DNA of 62,077 bases from an uncultured Halieaceae bacterium (GCA_913057135.1 CAJXNM010000015.1:1-62077), one strand, 5' to 3'. Counted from the stretch's first letter, positions 16,778-26,298 are shown. Notes: generated by a model from the letters alone, not told the origin. Program-made: numbers and translations.

Positions 16778-18312
16778 TTGCCGCCGATATACCCACCACC
16801 CAGTACCTACCCACCCACGACGATTCACGTCCCCACGCTATTGTTATTGGCTCAGGCTTTGGGGGCTTGGCCGCCGCTATTCGCCTTGGGGCAAGGGGCT
16901 ACCGGGTAACCGTGTTAGAAAAGCTCGACGCCCCCGGGGGTCGAGCCTATGTATACAAGCAAGATGGCTACACCTTCGATGCGGGTCCAACAATCATTAC
17001 AGCCCCCTTTTTGCTTGAGGAGCTGTGGGGGCTCTGTGGTCGTGAATTAAGCGATGACATCGACCTGCGGCCCATGGATCCTTTCTTCCGTATTCGCTTC
17101 GATGATGGTCGTCACTTTGACTACTCGGGAGATCGCCAAAAAACCCTTGCACAAATTCGTGACTTCGATCCCAACGACGTCGAGGGCTACCTGCAGTATT
17201 TAAAAGCCAGTGAGCAGCGCTACCGCATTGGCTTTGAGCGCCTGGGTTTTAAGTCCTTCGATAGCCTGTGGGACTTGGTGAAGTTCCTACCCCAACTCAT
17301 TCGCCTGCGCAGCGATCGCAGCGTGTACTCACTGGTATCCCAGCACATCAAAGACCCTTATTTACGGCAGGTCATGAGCTTTCATCCGCTGCTTATCGGT
17401 GGTAACCCGTTTTCGGTCACAGGCATCTACTCGCTCATTAGCTACCTCGAGCAGCAGTTCGGGGTGTACTCAGCCATGGGCGGCACAGGCAGCATCGTCA
17501 CCGGCATGGTGAAGCTGATTGAAGGCCAAGGCAGCACCGTGCAGTGCAGTACCGAAGTGGACGAAATCACCATCCAGCGCGGGCGTGCCACAGGCGTAAA
17601 ATTGGCATCCGGGGAAGAGCTGAAGGCGGAGGTGGTAGTATCAAACGCCGACGCCGCTTGGACCTACCGTCACCTAGTACCCGAGCGCTGGCGTAAACGC
17701 TGGAGTAATCAGCGCATTGAGCGAGCCGCTTATTCCAATGGCTTGTTTGTATGGTATTTCGGGACCAACCGTCGCTATGACGATGTGCCCCACCACTCGG
17801 TACTATTGGGTCCGCGTTACAAAGGCCTGTTAGATGACATCTTCAAGCACAAAGCCCTCGCCGACGACTTTAGTTTGTACTTGCACCGCCCAACCGCTAC
17901 CGACTCGTCCATGGCCCCCGAGGGTTGTGATGCTTGGTATGCTCTGGTGCCAGTACCCCATTTAGACGCCAACATTAATTGGACCACCCACGCGGAGCCG
18001 TTCCGGCGTGCCATTGAGCAGCGACTGGCCAACACGGTGCTTCCAAACCTGCCCGATCATATTGCCAGCTCGCGCCTGCTCACGCCCCTCGATTTTCAAC
18101 ACCGGCTGAACTCCTTTAAGGGCGCAGGCTTTAGCCTTGAGCCACGCATTACCCAAAGCGCGTGGTTCAGGCCCCATAACCGAAGTGAAGATATTGAAAG
18201 GCTGTATTTGGTCGGTGCTGGCACGCATCCCGGAGCTGGTATCCCCGGGGTGATCTCCTCTGCTCGTGTGCTCGATGAAATCGTGCCCCACGCCGCCGCG
18301 GTTAAAGCCTGA
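16771..18312 (+). CDS. crtI: CrtI, phytoene desaturase
   Basis: A 513-residue FAD-dependent desaturase converting phytoene to lycopene/neurosporene at the membrane. N-terminal FAD motif IVIGSGFGGLAAAIRLGARG, then EKLDAPGGRAYVY and FDAGPTIITAPF; C-terminal signature LYLVGAGTHPGAGIPGVISSA. I chose ATG 16771 (MNIAADIP) over the 15-codon-longer frame because it leaves a short leader before the flavin fold. The TGA at 18310-18312 precedes crtB by 10 bp. It is probably transcribed from the PpsR-controlled promoter just upstream, together with crtB. Confidence 0.96.
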   Translation: MNIAADIPTTQYLPTHDDSRPHAIVIGSGFGGLAAAIRLGARGYRVTVLEKLDAPGGRAYVYKQDGYTFDAGPTIITAPFLLEELWGLCGRELSDDIDLRPMDPFFRIRFDDGRHFDYSGDRQKTLAQIRDFDPNDVEGYLQYLKASEQRYRIGFERLGFKSFDSLWDLVKFLPQLIRLRSDRSVYSLVSQHIKDPYLRQVMSFHPLLIGGNPFSVTGIYSLISYLEQQFGVYSAMGGTGSIVTGMVKLIEGQGSTVQCSTEVDEITIQRGRATGVKLASGEELKAEVVVSNADAAWTYRHLVPERWRKRWSNQRIERAAYSNGLFVWYFGTNRRYDDVPHHSVLLGPRYKGLLDDIFKHKALADDFSLYLHRPTATDSSMAPEGCDAWYALVPVPHLDANINWTTHAEPFRRAIEQRLANTVLPNLPDHIASSRLLTPLDFQHRLNSFKGAGFSLEPRITQSAWFRPHNRSEDIERLYLVGAGTHPGAGIPGVISSARVLDEIVPHAAAVKA

Positions 18313-18322
18313 ACGGCGCCTC

Positions 18323-19459
18323 GTGACCGAGCTGCCCACGCCCTATACCGATTTGGCCAGTTGCCGCCAAACCTTAAGCGGTGGCTCTCGCTCGTTTTGG
18401 GTAGCTTCCCAGTTATTGCCAGGCACCTTAAAAAACGCTGCCTGTGGGCTCTATGCGTTTTGCCGTGAGGCCGACGATGCCATCGACGAAGTTGCCCGCC
18501 ACGAGCAAGGTCAAGCCCTAGCCGAGTTGCATAGGCGGCTTGATCGTATTTACAACCCGCAACAAAACGTCCTTAACAGTGCTACCGATCGCGTACTGGC
18601 GGCCATCGTTAAAGAGCACCACTTGCCCCGCCCGCTCCTAGACGCACTGCTAGAGGGTTTTAGCTGGGATGCGGCAGGTCGTCGCTACCAGAGCCTCTCG
18701 GACGTATTCGATTACAGTGCGCGCGTTGCGGGCACCGTGGGTGTCATGATGGCTGTGCTTATGGGGGTGCGCGATGGTCACACCCTGGCCCGCGCCGCCG
18801 ATCTTGGGGTTGCCATGCAACTCACCAATATTGCGCGGGATGTGGGCGAAGATGCCCGTGCCGGCAGGCTGTACCTACCCACCGATCTGCTCCGCGCCGA
18901 GGGCATTTGCCCTGAAACATTCCTTGCGCAGCCCCGCTACAGCGATGGGCTGGGACGGGTGGTACAGAAACTGCTCGATACCGCCGACAGCCTGTATCAA
19001 CGCTCGGAGCATGGCGTGCCCTCGCTGCCCCTGGGTTGCCGACCCGGCATTCTGGCAGCACGCACATTGTATGCGGCCATCGGCGACAAACTGCGAACCC
19101 TGGGCTACAACTCGGTCGATACCCGCTCGATGTTGGGTATGTCACAGAAACTGGCACTGGTGATGCGCACGGTGCGCATACAGAACCTGCCCCAGAGCCA
19201 TTTAAAAGACGCGCCACTGCCCGAGGTGGCTTTTCTGATTGATGCGGTGAACGCCTACCCCTTGCCGGCCAGCCAGTCCATCAACTGCGACAAACCACCC
19301 AAGGGCTACTATGGCCGCATTTTGTGGATGCTCGACCTGTTTGCTGCGTTAGAACAGCGCCCTGCGGGTCATAGCCAGCAGGCTCGGCTCACCAGCCCGA
19401 GCGCCGGGGCATACGAAACGGTAGCAGGGTCTGTACCCAGCGGGAGCCAAAGCGCTTAA
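18323..19459 (+). CDS. crtB: CrtB, phytoene synthase
   Basis: Condenses two geranylgeranyl diphosphates head-to-head to phytoene. The two Asp-rich Mg-diphosphate sites are visible as YAFCREADDAIDE (around residue 45) and LTNIARDVGEDARAGRLYLP (around 165), with the family's GGSRSFWVASQLLP near the start. The frame opens upstream at 18266 inside crtI, but a GTG at 18323, just after the crtI stop, gives a family-like N-terminus and 378 residues. The tail (about 30 residues) is Gly/Ser-rich. Its last 71 bp overlap the convergent crtC, an unusually long antiparallel overlap of two real genes. Confidence 0.95.
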   Translation: MTELPTPYTDLASCRQTLSGGSRSFWVASQLLPGTLKNAACGLYAFCREADDAIDEVARHEQGQALAELHRRLDRIYNPQQNVLNSATDRVLAAIVKEHHLPRPLLDALLEGFSWDAAGRRYQSLSDVFDYSARVAGTVGVMMAVLMGVRDGHTLARAADLGVAMQLTNIARDVGEDARAGRLYLPTDLLRAEGICPETFLAQPRYSDGLGRVVQKLLDTADSLYQRSEHGVPSLPLGCRPGILAARTLYAAIGDKLRTLGYNSVDTRSMLGMSQKLALVMRTVRIQNLPQSHLKDAPLPEVAFLIDAVNAYPLPASQSINCDKPPKGYYGRILWMLDLFAALEQRPAGHSQQARLTSPSAGAYETVAGSVPSGSQSA

Positions 19460-20633
19460 GGTCAAGACTCTCGTGCATCACCTGTGCCGAACCCGTATCG
19501 GTGGGCATGGTCAGCTGGGAGCGGGTGTAGAACGGGGTGTCTTCATAGGTCTTCACCACTTGCAAGTCACTCAGCTCAGCGCGGGCGGGTCTGGGCATGC
19601 GCCATACAGGTGTCACCGGCAACTGTGCGGGCGGCCCTGGGTCTGCCCATGACCCATCGCTAATACGACCCTCGATATCGGACTGCACGGTTAGGCCGCG
19701 CCAGTTTGCGTTTCCGCCCTTATTAAGCCGATTGCCGCTTTTTTTGTCGTGGCGTTTGTCGCAGTTCGTGTCACAGGTCGCGTCGTCGTCCTGATCCCTG
19801 GTACTGCACAAGCCAGATGCATTGGCAATCGTCGGCAGCACATCGTAATAGATAATGCCGCTGCCATCGGCTGCCGTGCTGCGCATCCAATGCCACTGGG
19901 TAAACCCCTGCTCGACGGGCTCGCTGCCACCGTTACTGTCCATGTAACCCTCGCCGCGCCATTTGAGGTTTGGAGATGTCAGGGACACTTCCACATCGCA
20001 GCGTGGTGCAATAGGCCACCAGCGATGCCTACCTGCAGGGTCAAGGGCGAAACACTGGGTGTTGTGGTAGCGGGGGCGTACGATGACCTGGCCCTTAACG
20101 GCGCTGGGCCAGGGTACGCAGCGCTCATCGATGGTGATGCGGTAACCATCGGGCTCGCGACTAATCGCACTGGGACCCACCTGGAAATAATTGGCGCTAC
20201 GCGTTAGCTCCGTACGTCCACGCTCGGTAAGTGCCCAACGCTTACGGTCGGGTCCGTAAAAAATCACGTTCAAGCTGACGAAATGCTCGGGATCGGTGAG
20301 GCCCTTGCGTCGAGCGCGGGCGTAGTAAGGCGAAAAAACGCTGCCTACGAAGCCAATGATGGTAAGCCCAGCTTTGCCATCGGGGGTGAAGGCATCCACA
20401 TACCACCAGCGATAACCATTGCTCGAGACCGGCGCATCAAAGCGCAGCTGCTGCTCGGCTATTTTCTCTTGCTGGGAGGCTTTTGCATTCAGCGGGGGGG
20501 CTCTTTCTTCCTGCCGGGGGGCTCTTTCTTCCTGCCGAGGGGCTCGTTCATCCCGCCGGGGGGCTCTTTCTTCCTGCACGGGGGCTTGTGCACCCTGCCC
20601 AGGAGCATTCAGCTCTAGATCCGGGGCCCTCAC
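19389..20633 (-). CDS. crtC: CrtC, carotenoid 1,2-hydratase (hydroxyneurosporene synthase)
   Basis: CrtC hydrates the psi end of acyclic carotenoids, the first step after CrtI toward spirilloxanthin. The core carries SSNGYRWWYVDAFTPDGKAGLTIIGFVGSVFSPYY and GEGYMDSNGGSEPVEQGFTQWHW (conserved Trp/Asp/Glu region) and ends FYTRSQLT...HESLDLKRFGSRWVQTLLPFRMPR. Two oddities: a heptad-repeat N-terminal region (E-E-R-A-P-R-Q repeated) and a Cys/Asp-rich insert around residue 280. There is no ATG; GTG 20633 with AAGGG about 10 bp upstream is preferred, TTG 20642 is possible. It is divergent from crtE, sharing the paired PpsR sites. Confidence 0.93.
   Translation of the reverse strand: MRAPDLELNAPGQGAQAPVQEERAPRRDERAPRQEERAPRQEERAPPLNAKASQQEKIAEQQLRFDAPVSSNGYRWWYVDAFTPDGKAGLTIIGFVGSVFSPYYARARRKGLTDPEHFVSLNVIFYGPDRKRWALTERGRTELTRSANYFQVGPSAISREPDGYRITIDERCVPWPSAVKGQVIVRPRYHNTQCFALDPAGRHRWWPIAPRCDVEVSLTSPNLKWRGEGYMDSNGGSEPVEQGFTQWHWMRSTAADGSGIIYYDVLPTIANASGLCSTRDQDDDATCDTNCDKRHDKKSGNRLNKGGNANWRGLTVQSDIEGRISDGSWADPGPPAQLPVTPVWRMPRPARAELSDLQVVKTYEDTPFYTRSQLTMPTDTGSAQVMHESLDLKRFGSRWVQTLLPFRMPRRSGW
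20494..20599 (-). repeat. 21-bp tandem repeats encoding heptads at the CrtC N-terminus
   Basis: Units starting at about 20501, 20522, 20543, 20564 and, more diverged, 20585 repeat every 21 bp and translate on the minus strand into seven-residue units of the E-E-R-A-P-R-Q type. The period preserves the frame, so the array is expressed. It would form a charged, probably extended leader ahead of the hydratase fold and is a likely site of length variation between strains. Confidence 0.85.
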
Positions 20634-20649
20634 GACTCGCAACCCTTAA

Positions 20650-20692
20650 TGTAATGTTTATTGAACATTTTATATGTCTACTATAAATTACA
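20650..20692 (+). promoter_or_regulatory. Tandem PpsR/CrtJ-type operators between crtC and crtE
   Basis: Two exact TGT-N12-ACA sites, 20650-20667 and 20675-20692, start 25 bp apart with a 7-bp gap, the same spacing as the pair at crtI. They lie in the 94-bp region between divergent crtC and crtE, where PpsR could repress both. Because the second site covers an upstream in-frame ATG (20674), the crtE start is more likely at 20728. Confidence 0.85.
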
Positions 20693-20727
20693 TAGCCAAG
20701 GATAACCCGATACCGAAGGCCAGCACC

Positions 20728-21606
20728 ATGAATCATCAACTTCTGGATTGCGAGCACGCCTTACAAGGTGCCATCAGTGACGCCATCGGTCCCCAATGTC
20801 CGCCAAAACTGGCCGAAGCGCTGCAGTACGCAGTATTCCCCGGCGGCGCTCGGGTTCGCCCGCGCCTGTGTCTGGCGGTATCGCTGGCTAACGGTGGCGA
20901 TGACCTACGCCTAACCCTTGCCGCCGCCTGTGCCATTGAGCTGCTGCATTGCGCCTCACTGGTTCACGATGACCTGCCCTGCTTCGATGACGCCACTCTG
21001 CGCAGGGGCAAACCCACCGTCCACGCCGCTTTCGGTGAACGCCTTGCGGTGCTGTCTGGGGACGCACTGATCGTGGCAGCCTTTGAATGCTTAGCCCGAG
21101 CCACTGAGACCAGCGCCAATCCCCGCAGGGTCGGTGCCGTGTCACGGCTGGTGGCCAATGGTGTCGGTGCCCCGGCGGGTATCTGCGCAGGCCAAGCCTG
21201 GGAGTGCGAACAACAGGTCGATGTGTCGCTCTATCACCGAGCCAAGACCGGCGCGCTATTTGTGGCCTCGACCACCGCCGGCGCCGCAGCCGCAGGCATG
21301 GATCCCAGCCAATGGCAGGCACTGGGCAGCGCCATTGGCGAGGCCTATCAAGTGGCCGATGACATCCACGATGCCACCGCACAAAGCGAATCCCTAGGCA
21401 AACAAACGGGTATTGATGTAGCCCTCAACCGACCTAGCGCCGTGCGCGAACTGGGATTATCGGGCGCAGTTGCGCGGCTAGAAGACTGCATTAGCAAAGG
21501 TATCGATTCGATCCCCCCCTGTGAGGGCCGCAGTGCACTCATCAAAATCGTGCAGAAGCAATCGGAGCGCTTTTTCCCCGAGGGCATTCGCTGCCCGGCC
21601 GCTTAA
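20728..21606 (+). CDS. crtE: CrtE, geranylgeranyl diphosphate synthase
   Basis: A 292-residue trans-isoprenyl diphosphate synthase that elongates FPP to GGPP, feeding both carotenoids and the bacteriochlorophyll tail. First Asp-rich motif LVHDDLPCFDDATLRRGKPT (around residue 80), second VADDIHDATAQSESLGKQTG (around 210), and the early GGARVRPRLCLAVS. ATG 20728 is chosen over 20674 because the latter lies in an operator. It is the first gene of the superoperon: crtF follows after 2 bp. Confidence 0.95.
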   Translation: MNHQLLDCEHALQGAISDAIGPQCPPKLAEALQYAVFPGGARVRPRLCLAVSLANGGDDLRLTLAAACAIELLHCASLVHDDLPCFDDATLRRGKPTVHAAFGERLAVLSGDALIVAAFECLARATETSANPRRVGAVSRLVANGVGAPAGICAGQAWECEQQVDVSLYHRAKTGALFVASTTAGAAAAGMDPSQWQALGSAIGEAYQVADDIHDATAQSESLGKQTGIDVALNRPSAVRELGLSGAVARLEDCISKGIDSIPPCEGRSALIKIVQKQSERFFPEGIRCPAA

Positions 21607-21608
21607 AC

Positions 21609-22754
21609 ATGGATGCCCCCATTCTTGAGTCACGCCTACCGCCACAGAGCTCAGGCTGGCGTCAATGGAAAACCCAGCTGCTGCAACGACTACACCAGTG
21701 GCGTAACAAGCTGCTAATGAGCCCCGAGTTTCACCGGCGCATTGTGCACATCCCGTTCGGTGCGGCCATCGCTCGGCGCCGCGCCACCGAGCTGCACAAC
21801 ATCACCGCGGGCTTCGTGTATTCCCAAACCCTCTCCGCCTGCGTGTCTCTGCGCCTATTTCACCACTTGCGCTCGGGTCCGCTGGCGTTATCGACCCTGT
21901 CAGGACTGTGCCAACTACCCTGTGCTGGGCTCGAGCGGCTGTTACTGGCCGCGCGTTCACTGCGTCTTGTGGCGTATTACGATGATGGCCGCTGGGGCCT
22001 TGGAGAGCTTGGGGCGGCCATGGAAGCCAACCCCGGCATTGCCGCTATGGTTGAGCACCATCAGCACCTGTACCGCGACCTTATCGACCCGGTAGCACTG
22101 TTACAAAGCCGCGGCCCCACCCATCTATCGGCCTACTGGCCCTATGCTCGACAGCAGACCGACGGCGATACCCAAGCCTATAGCCAGCTGATGTCGGTCT
22201 CGCAACAGCTTATCGCCGATACCATTCTCAATGCCCTCACACTGCCCAAAAGCGGCCACTGGCTTGATGTTGCCGGTGGTGAGGGTGCCTTTGCCCAAGC
22301 GGTATTGACCCGTAACCCCGCCTTAACCGCAACCGTCTTCGACTTGATTCCCGAATCGGCCGACGTGCCAAACACACAAATCCACTTCGTCAACGGCAAC
22401 ATGTTCACCGATCCCCTGCCGACCAATGCCACGGTGATCTCCCTGGTGCGCATCCTCCATGACCATGACGATGATCGGGTTCGCGCACTCCTCAAGCGTA
22501 TCCACGACGCCCTCGACCCAAATGGCACCCTAGTGATTGCCGAACCCATGGCGCAAACCCCCGGGGCCGAGGCCATCGGCGATGCCTATTTCGGTATGTA
22601 TTTGTGGGCCATGGGGTCAGGGCGCCCCCGAACCGCCGCCGAAATTGCCGCTTTCCTTGAGGAGGCGGGCTTTTCCAGTGTCACCGAGCAACGTTCTGCC
22701 ATGCCTTGCTTGGTTCGTGTCATCACCGCAAGTCGATCTGAGAGTAATGTTTAG
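21609..22754 (+). CDS. crtF: CrtF, hydroxyneurosporene O-methyltransferase
   Basis: A 381-residue SAM-dependent O-methyltransferase that methylates the 1-hydroxyl group introduced by CrtC. The N-terminal third is a winged-helix dimerisation region. The SAM-binding motif I is HWLDVAGGEGAFAQAVL (around residue 218), followed by FVNGNMFTDPLP and the catalytic region LVRILHDHDDDRVRALL, typical of acetylserotonin/CrtF-type enzymes. It lies 2 bp after crtE. The combination crtC, D and F without crtA predicts spirilloxanthin-series carotenoids. Confidence 0.95.
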   Translation: MDAPILESRLPPQSSGWRQWKTQLLQRLHQWRNKLLMSPEFHRRIVHIPFGAAIARRRATELHNITAGFVYSQTLSACVSLRLFHHLRSGPLALSTLSGLCQLPCAGLERLLLAARSLRLVAYYDDGRWGLGELGAAMEANPGIAAMVEHHQHLYRDLIDPVALLQSRGPTHLSAYWPYARQQTDGDTQAYSQLMSVSQQLIADTILNALTLPKSGHWLDVAGGEGAFAQAVLTRNPALTATVFDLIPESADVPNTQIHFVNGNMFTDPLPTNATVISLVRILHDHDDDRVRALLKRIHDALDPNGTLVIAEPMAQTPGAEAIGDAYFGMYLWAMGSGRPRTAAEIAAFLEEAGFSSVTEQRSAMPCLVRVITASRSESNV

Positions 22755-22768
22755 TTGACAGTTAGATT

Positions 22769-22786
22769 TGTACGATTAAACTGACA
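22769..22786 (+). promoter_or_regulatory. PpsR/CrtJ-type operator upstream of bchC
   Basis: An exact TGT-N12-ACA site (TGTA...CTGACA) lies in the 124-bp crtF-bchC gap, 93 bp before the bchC ATG. A TTGACA hexamer at 22755-22760 could be a -35 element. A second, poor match (TGA-N12-ACC) begins exactly 25 bp downstream at 22794. This suggests an internal promoter for bchCXYZ-puf in addition to read-through from crtE. Confidence 0.7.
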
Positions 22787-22878
22787 CTAGTGCTGAACAC
22801 CTCATTTGACCGAAACGTCAGCACCCACAAAAGAAAGAAGGACTGCCACTCAGCAGCCACCCACAACAGGAGCGTGAG

Positions 22879-23823
22879 ATGCAAGAAACATCCACCGCCG
22901 TCGTCTTCGAAGCCCCGGGGTCACTTGCCCTGCGCGAGGTGCAGTTGCCGGCGTGCGGGACAGGCGATTGCATCGTTGACGTGGAATGGACCGGCATTAG
23001 CACCGGTACCGAGCGACTCCTGTGGGACGGCCAAATGCCACCTTTCCCAGGTCTTGGCTATCCCTTGGTGCCCGGTTACGAGACGGTCGGCCGGGTCTCT
23101 GACACCGGCGACAACACCTTTTTGAAAGCGGGCACCCGAGTGTTTGTCCCCGGGTCCCGCGGCTTTAAAGATGTTCAGGGCTTATTCGGTGGCGCCGCCA
23201 AGCATCTGGTGGTCGCCAGTGATCGCGTCGTACCCCTGCCCGAATCCATCACCGAAAACGCCATTTTGCTGGCCCTAGCCGCCACTGCGGTCCATGCACT
23301 CAATCGCCTGCAGTGGGTTGGCTTACCCGATCTCATCGTCGGTCACGGGGTGTTGGGTCGGCTACTGGCGCGCATCGCCATCGCCCGCGGCGTCAGCGAC
23401 CTTACCGTTTGGGAAACCGAGCCCCGCCGACAGGACAGCGATGGCAGCTATCGGGTGATAGATCCCCAGCAAGATGACGGCAGCTACAACATTATTTGTG
23501 ACGTCAGTGGCAACGCCCGCGGTCTCGATCAGTTCATTGGACAGCTTAATAAGCGGGGCACACTGCTGCTCGCTGGCTTCTATCACGAGCCCGTGAAATT
23601 CGACTTTGCACCCGCCTTTATGCGCGAGCTATCGCTGCTCATCGCCGCCGAGTGGCAACCGGGCGATATGCACGAAGCGCTGGAACTGGTGCGTAACGGC
23701 GTCTTATCCCTCGACGGACTCATTACCCACCGCTTCGCCGTCAGTGATGCCAGCGAGGCCTATAACACCGCATTCAGCGATCCCGGCTGTTTGAAACTTA
23801 TTCTCGATTGGAGGTCCGCATGA
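22879..23823 (+). CDS. bchC: BchC, 3-hydroxyethyl bacteriochlorophyllide a dehydrogenase
   Basis: A 314-residue medium-chain-dehydrogenase-like enzyme that oxidises the C3 hydroxyethyl group to acetyl. The N-terminal part shows GTGDCIVDVEWTGISTGTERLLWDG and GYPLVPGYETVGRVS, and the Rossmann segment begins DLIVGHGVLGRLLARIA. It lacks the Cys-rich structural zinc lobe of classical ADHs. Its TGA overlaps the bchX ATG (ATGA at 23820-23823). Confidence 0.95.
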   Translation: MQETSTAVVFEAPGSLALREVQLPACGTGDCIVDVEWTGISTGTERLLWDGQMPPFPGLGYPLVPGYETVGRVSDTGDNTFLKAGTRVFVPGSRGFKDVQGLFGGAAKHLVVASDRVVPLPESITENAILLALAATAVHALNRLQWVGLPDLIVGHGVLGRLLARIAIARGVSDLTVWETEPRRQDSDGSYRVIDPQQDDGSYNIICDVSGNARGLDQFIGQLNKRGTLLLAGFYHEPVKFDFAPAFMRELSLLIAAEWQPGDMHEALELVRNGVLSLDGLITHRFAVSDASEAYNTAFSDPGCLKLILDWRSA

Positions 23824-24815
23824 CCCTTACCGATGCCGCACAAGTTTACGACCCGGGTCTCGATAATCACGACAGCAGCGATCTGCTGGCCTCATCCAGC
23901 GATGCGGCACCCAAAACCCAAATTATTGCCATCTACGGCAAGGGCGGCATAGGCAAGAGCTTCACCCTGTCGAACCTGTCGTACATGATGGCCCAGCAGG
24001 GCAAAAAAGTCCTACTGATTGGCTGCGATCCGAAAAGCGACACCACGTCATTGCTGTTTGGCGGTAAAGCCTGCCCCACCATCATTGAAACCGCGTCAGC
24101 AAAGAAAGCCGCCGGTGACGAAGTGCGTGTTGAAGACGTATGCTTCAAACGCGATGGCGTCTTCGCCATGGAGCTCGGTGGCCCCGAAGTGGGTCGAGGC
24201 TGTGGCGGTCGCGGCATCATTCACGGTTTTGAAACCCTCGAAAAACTTGGCTTCCACGACTGGGATTTCGACTATGTGCTGCTCGATTTCTTAGGGGATG
24301 TGGTGTGTGGGGGCTTTGGCTTACCCATTGCACGGGACATGTGCCAAAAGGTCATTGTCGTGGCCTCTAACGATCTGCAGTCCCTTTATGTGGCTAACAA
24401 CGTCTGCTCCGCGGTGGAGTATTTCCGCAAGCTCGGTGGCAACGTGGGTGTGGCCGGTATGGTTACCAACAAAGACGATGGCACCGGTGAAGCCCAAGCC
24501 TTCTGCAAAGCGGCGGGCATTCCCGAGCTGGCCTCTATTCCGGCCCATGAAGACATCCGCCGCAAGAGCGCCAACTACGAAATTATCGGTCATCCAGACG
24601 GTGAGTGGGGCTCGCTGTTTGCAGGCTTGGCAACCAACGTCGCTGAGGCGCCACCTACCCAGCCAAAGCCCTTGTCGCAAGATGAATTACTCGGCCTGTT
24701 CGATAGCGACACTGTCGGTCGCAACGTGGTGTTAGAGCCCGCCAAATTAGCCGATATGTGCGATGTGTCTAAGCTCGACAAGCCCTCACTTGAAGTGATT
24801 TACGACGATGTCTGA
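23820..24815 (+). CDS. bchX: BchX, chlorophyllide reductase iron protein
   Basis: A NifH-like ATPase of 331 residues that delivers electrons to BchYZ for reduction of ring B. P-loop [20 protein letters not shown], switch-like IGCDPKSDTTSLLFGG, and the two 4Fe4S-bridging Cys regions GRGCGGRGI and DVVCGGFGLPIARDM. The start at 23820 is supported by GGAGG eight bases upstream and overlap with bchC. It overlaps bchY by 8 bp. Confidence 0.97.
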   Translation: MTLTDAAQVYDPGLDNHDSSDLLASSSDAAPKTQIIAIYGKGGIGKSFTLSNLSYMMAQQGKKVLLIGCDPKSDTTSLLFGGKACPTIIETASAKKAAGDEVRVEDVCFKRDGVFAMELGGPEVGRGCGGRGIIHGFETLEKLGFHDWDFDYVLLDFLGDVVCGGFGLPIARDMCQKVIVVASNDLQSLYVANNVCSAVEYFRKLGGNVGVAGMVTNKDDGTGEAQAFCKAAGIPELASIPAHEDIRRKSANYEIIGHPDGEWGSLFAGLATNVAEAPPTQPKPLSQDELLGLFDSDTVGRNVVLEPAKLADMCDVSKLDKPSLEVIYDDV

Positions 24816-26298
24816 GTCACCGAACACAGCCGAGGTCATCGCCTCGAGCGCCGCTACCGAGGGGGGCTGCCACGGCGGCAAAGACACCCTCAATGCTGCT
24901 GCCCGCGAAGCGGGTAAAAGCGCTCAGCTCGATACCTATGCCGCCGATTATCCGGTTGGTCCCCACGATCAACCTCAAAGCATGTGCCCTGCCTTCGGAT
25001 CGCTGCGGGTCGGCCTGCGTATGCGGCGCACCGCAACGGTACTCAGTGGTTCTGCTTGCTGTGTCTATGGCCTAACGTTTACCTCTCATTTTTACGGTGC
25101 CCGCCGTACCGTGGGCTATGTCCCATTTGATTCCGAAACCCTGGTAACGGGCAAATTATTTGAGGATATTCGTGAATCAGTTCACGATTTAGCCGACCCC
25201 GACGCCTACGACGCCATTGTTGTTATCAATCTGTGCGTTCCTACCGCGTCCGGTGTACCCCTCGACCTGCTGCCCAAAGACATCAATGGCGTGCGGGTCA
25301 TTGGCATTGATGTGCCGGGCTTTGGTGTACCGACCCACGCCGAGGCCAAAGATATTTTGGCGGCCGCCATGCTGCGCTACGCCCGCAACGAGATTAAGCA
25401 GGGTCCCGTGGCGCGACCCCAATCAGCCGCCGCCAAAGACAGTAAACCCAGCGTTGCTTTGGTTGGTGAGATCTTCCCAGTCGACGCCATTTCTATCGAT
25501 CGCCTGCTACAGCCCCTGGGCCTTAATACCGGACCTGTGGTACCTACACGGGAATGGCGCGAACTGTACGCTGCCCTCGATTGCTCGCTAATTGCCATGT
25601 TGCACCCGTTCTATGTGGCCACCCAGCGTGAATTCAAAGCCGCGGGTCGCCCAGCCATTGGCTCAGCCCCCGTGGGCGCCGAGGGCACCGCCGCGTGGAT
25701 TGCTGCGGTAGGCGAAGCCCTATACCTGAACCCCGCGGTCGTTGCGCGCCAGCAAGATGCGTTGCGTCGGGTGATTACCGAGAGCCTGCGCGCAAACCCC
25801 ATTAATGCTCGCATCACGTTATCGGGTTACGAGGGTTCCGAGCTGCTCGTGGCGCGTCTTCTGGTCGAGGCCGGCGCCGATTTACGCTACGTCGGCAGCG
25901 CTTGCCCCGCCACACCGTGGAATCGCGATGACCAGCAATGGCTTGAAGCGCGCGGTGTGCAGGTCAATTTCCGCGCCTCTCTCGAGCAAGATTTAGCGGC
26001 GGTCGACGCCTTTGAGCCCGACCTGGCCATTGGCACCACACCTGTCGTGCAATACGCCAAAGAGCGCACCCTTCCAGGGTTATACTTCACCAACCTGATA
26101 TCTGCGCGGCCTCTCATGGGCGCAGCAGGTCCGGTGGCACTGGCGCACATCATCAATACCACCATCGCCAACAAAGCCCGCTTCGACCGTATGGATGCGT
26201 TCTTCGGTGATGTGGGTCGCAAGGAACAAGCGGGCATCTGGACCCCAGGCACTGCGAAAGCGGCGGGTCTGATTACCGCGGGAGCGGCATCATGCTAG
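24808..26298 (+). CDS. bchY: BchY, chlorophyllide reductase subunit
   Basis: A NifD-like subunit of the chlorophyllide a reductase heterotetramer, 496 residues. Cys residues expected to ligate the FeS cluster are seen in [19 protein letters not shown] and [19 protein letters not shown] near residues 55-90. The C-terminal half includes [11 protein letters not shown]. The first 50 residues are polar and variable. It overlaps bchX (8 bp) and bchZ (7 bp). Confidence 0.96.
   Translation: MSESPNTAEVIASSAATEGGCHGGKDTLNAAAREAGKSAQLDTYAADYPVGPHDQPQSMCPAFGSLRVGLRMRRTATVLSGSACCVYGLTFTSHFYGARRTVGYVPFDSETLVTGKLFEDIRESVHDLADPDAYDAIVVINLCVPTASGVPLDLLPKDINGVRVIGIDVPGFGVPTHAEAKDILAAAMLRYARNEIKQGPVARPQSAAAKDSKPSVALVGEIFPVDAISIDRLLQPLGLNTGPVVPTREWRELYAALDCSLIAMLHPFYVATQREFKAAGRPAIGSAPVGAEGTAAWIAAVGEALYLNPAVVARQQDALRRVITESLRANPINARITLSGYEGSELLVARLLVEAGADLRYVGSACPATPWNRDDQQWLEARGVQVNFRASLEQDLAAVDAFEPDLAIGTTPVVQYAKERTLPGLYFTNLISARPLMGAAGPVALAHIINTTIANKARFDRMDAFFGDVGRKEQAGIWTPGTAKAAGLITAGAASC

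Noticed and set aside
20494-20599. Possible CRISPR-like array
   Set aside because: Units are contiguous 21-bp repeats in frame with crtC and there are no spacers or cas genes.
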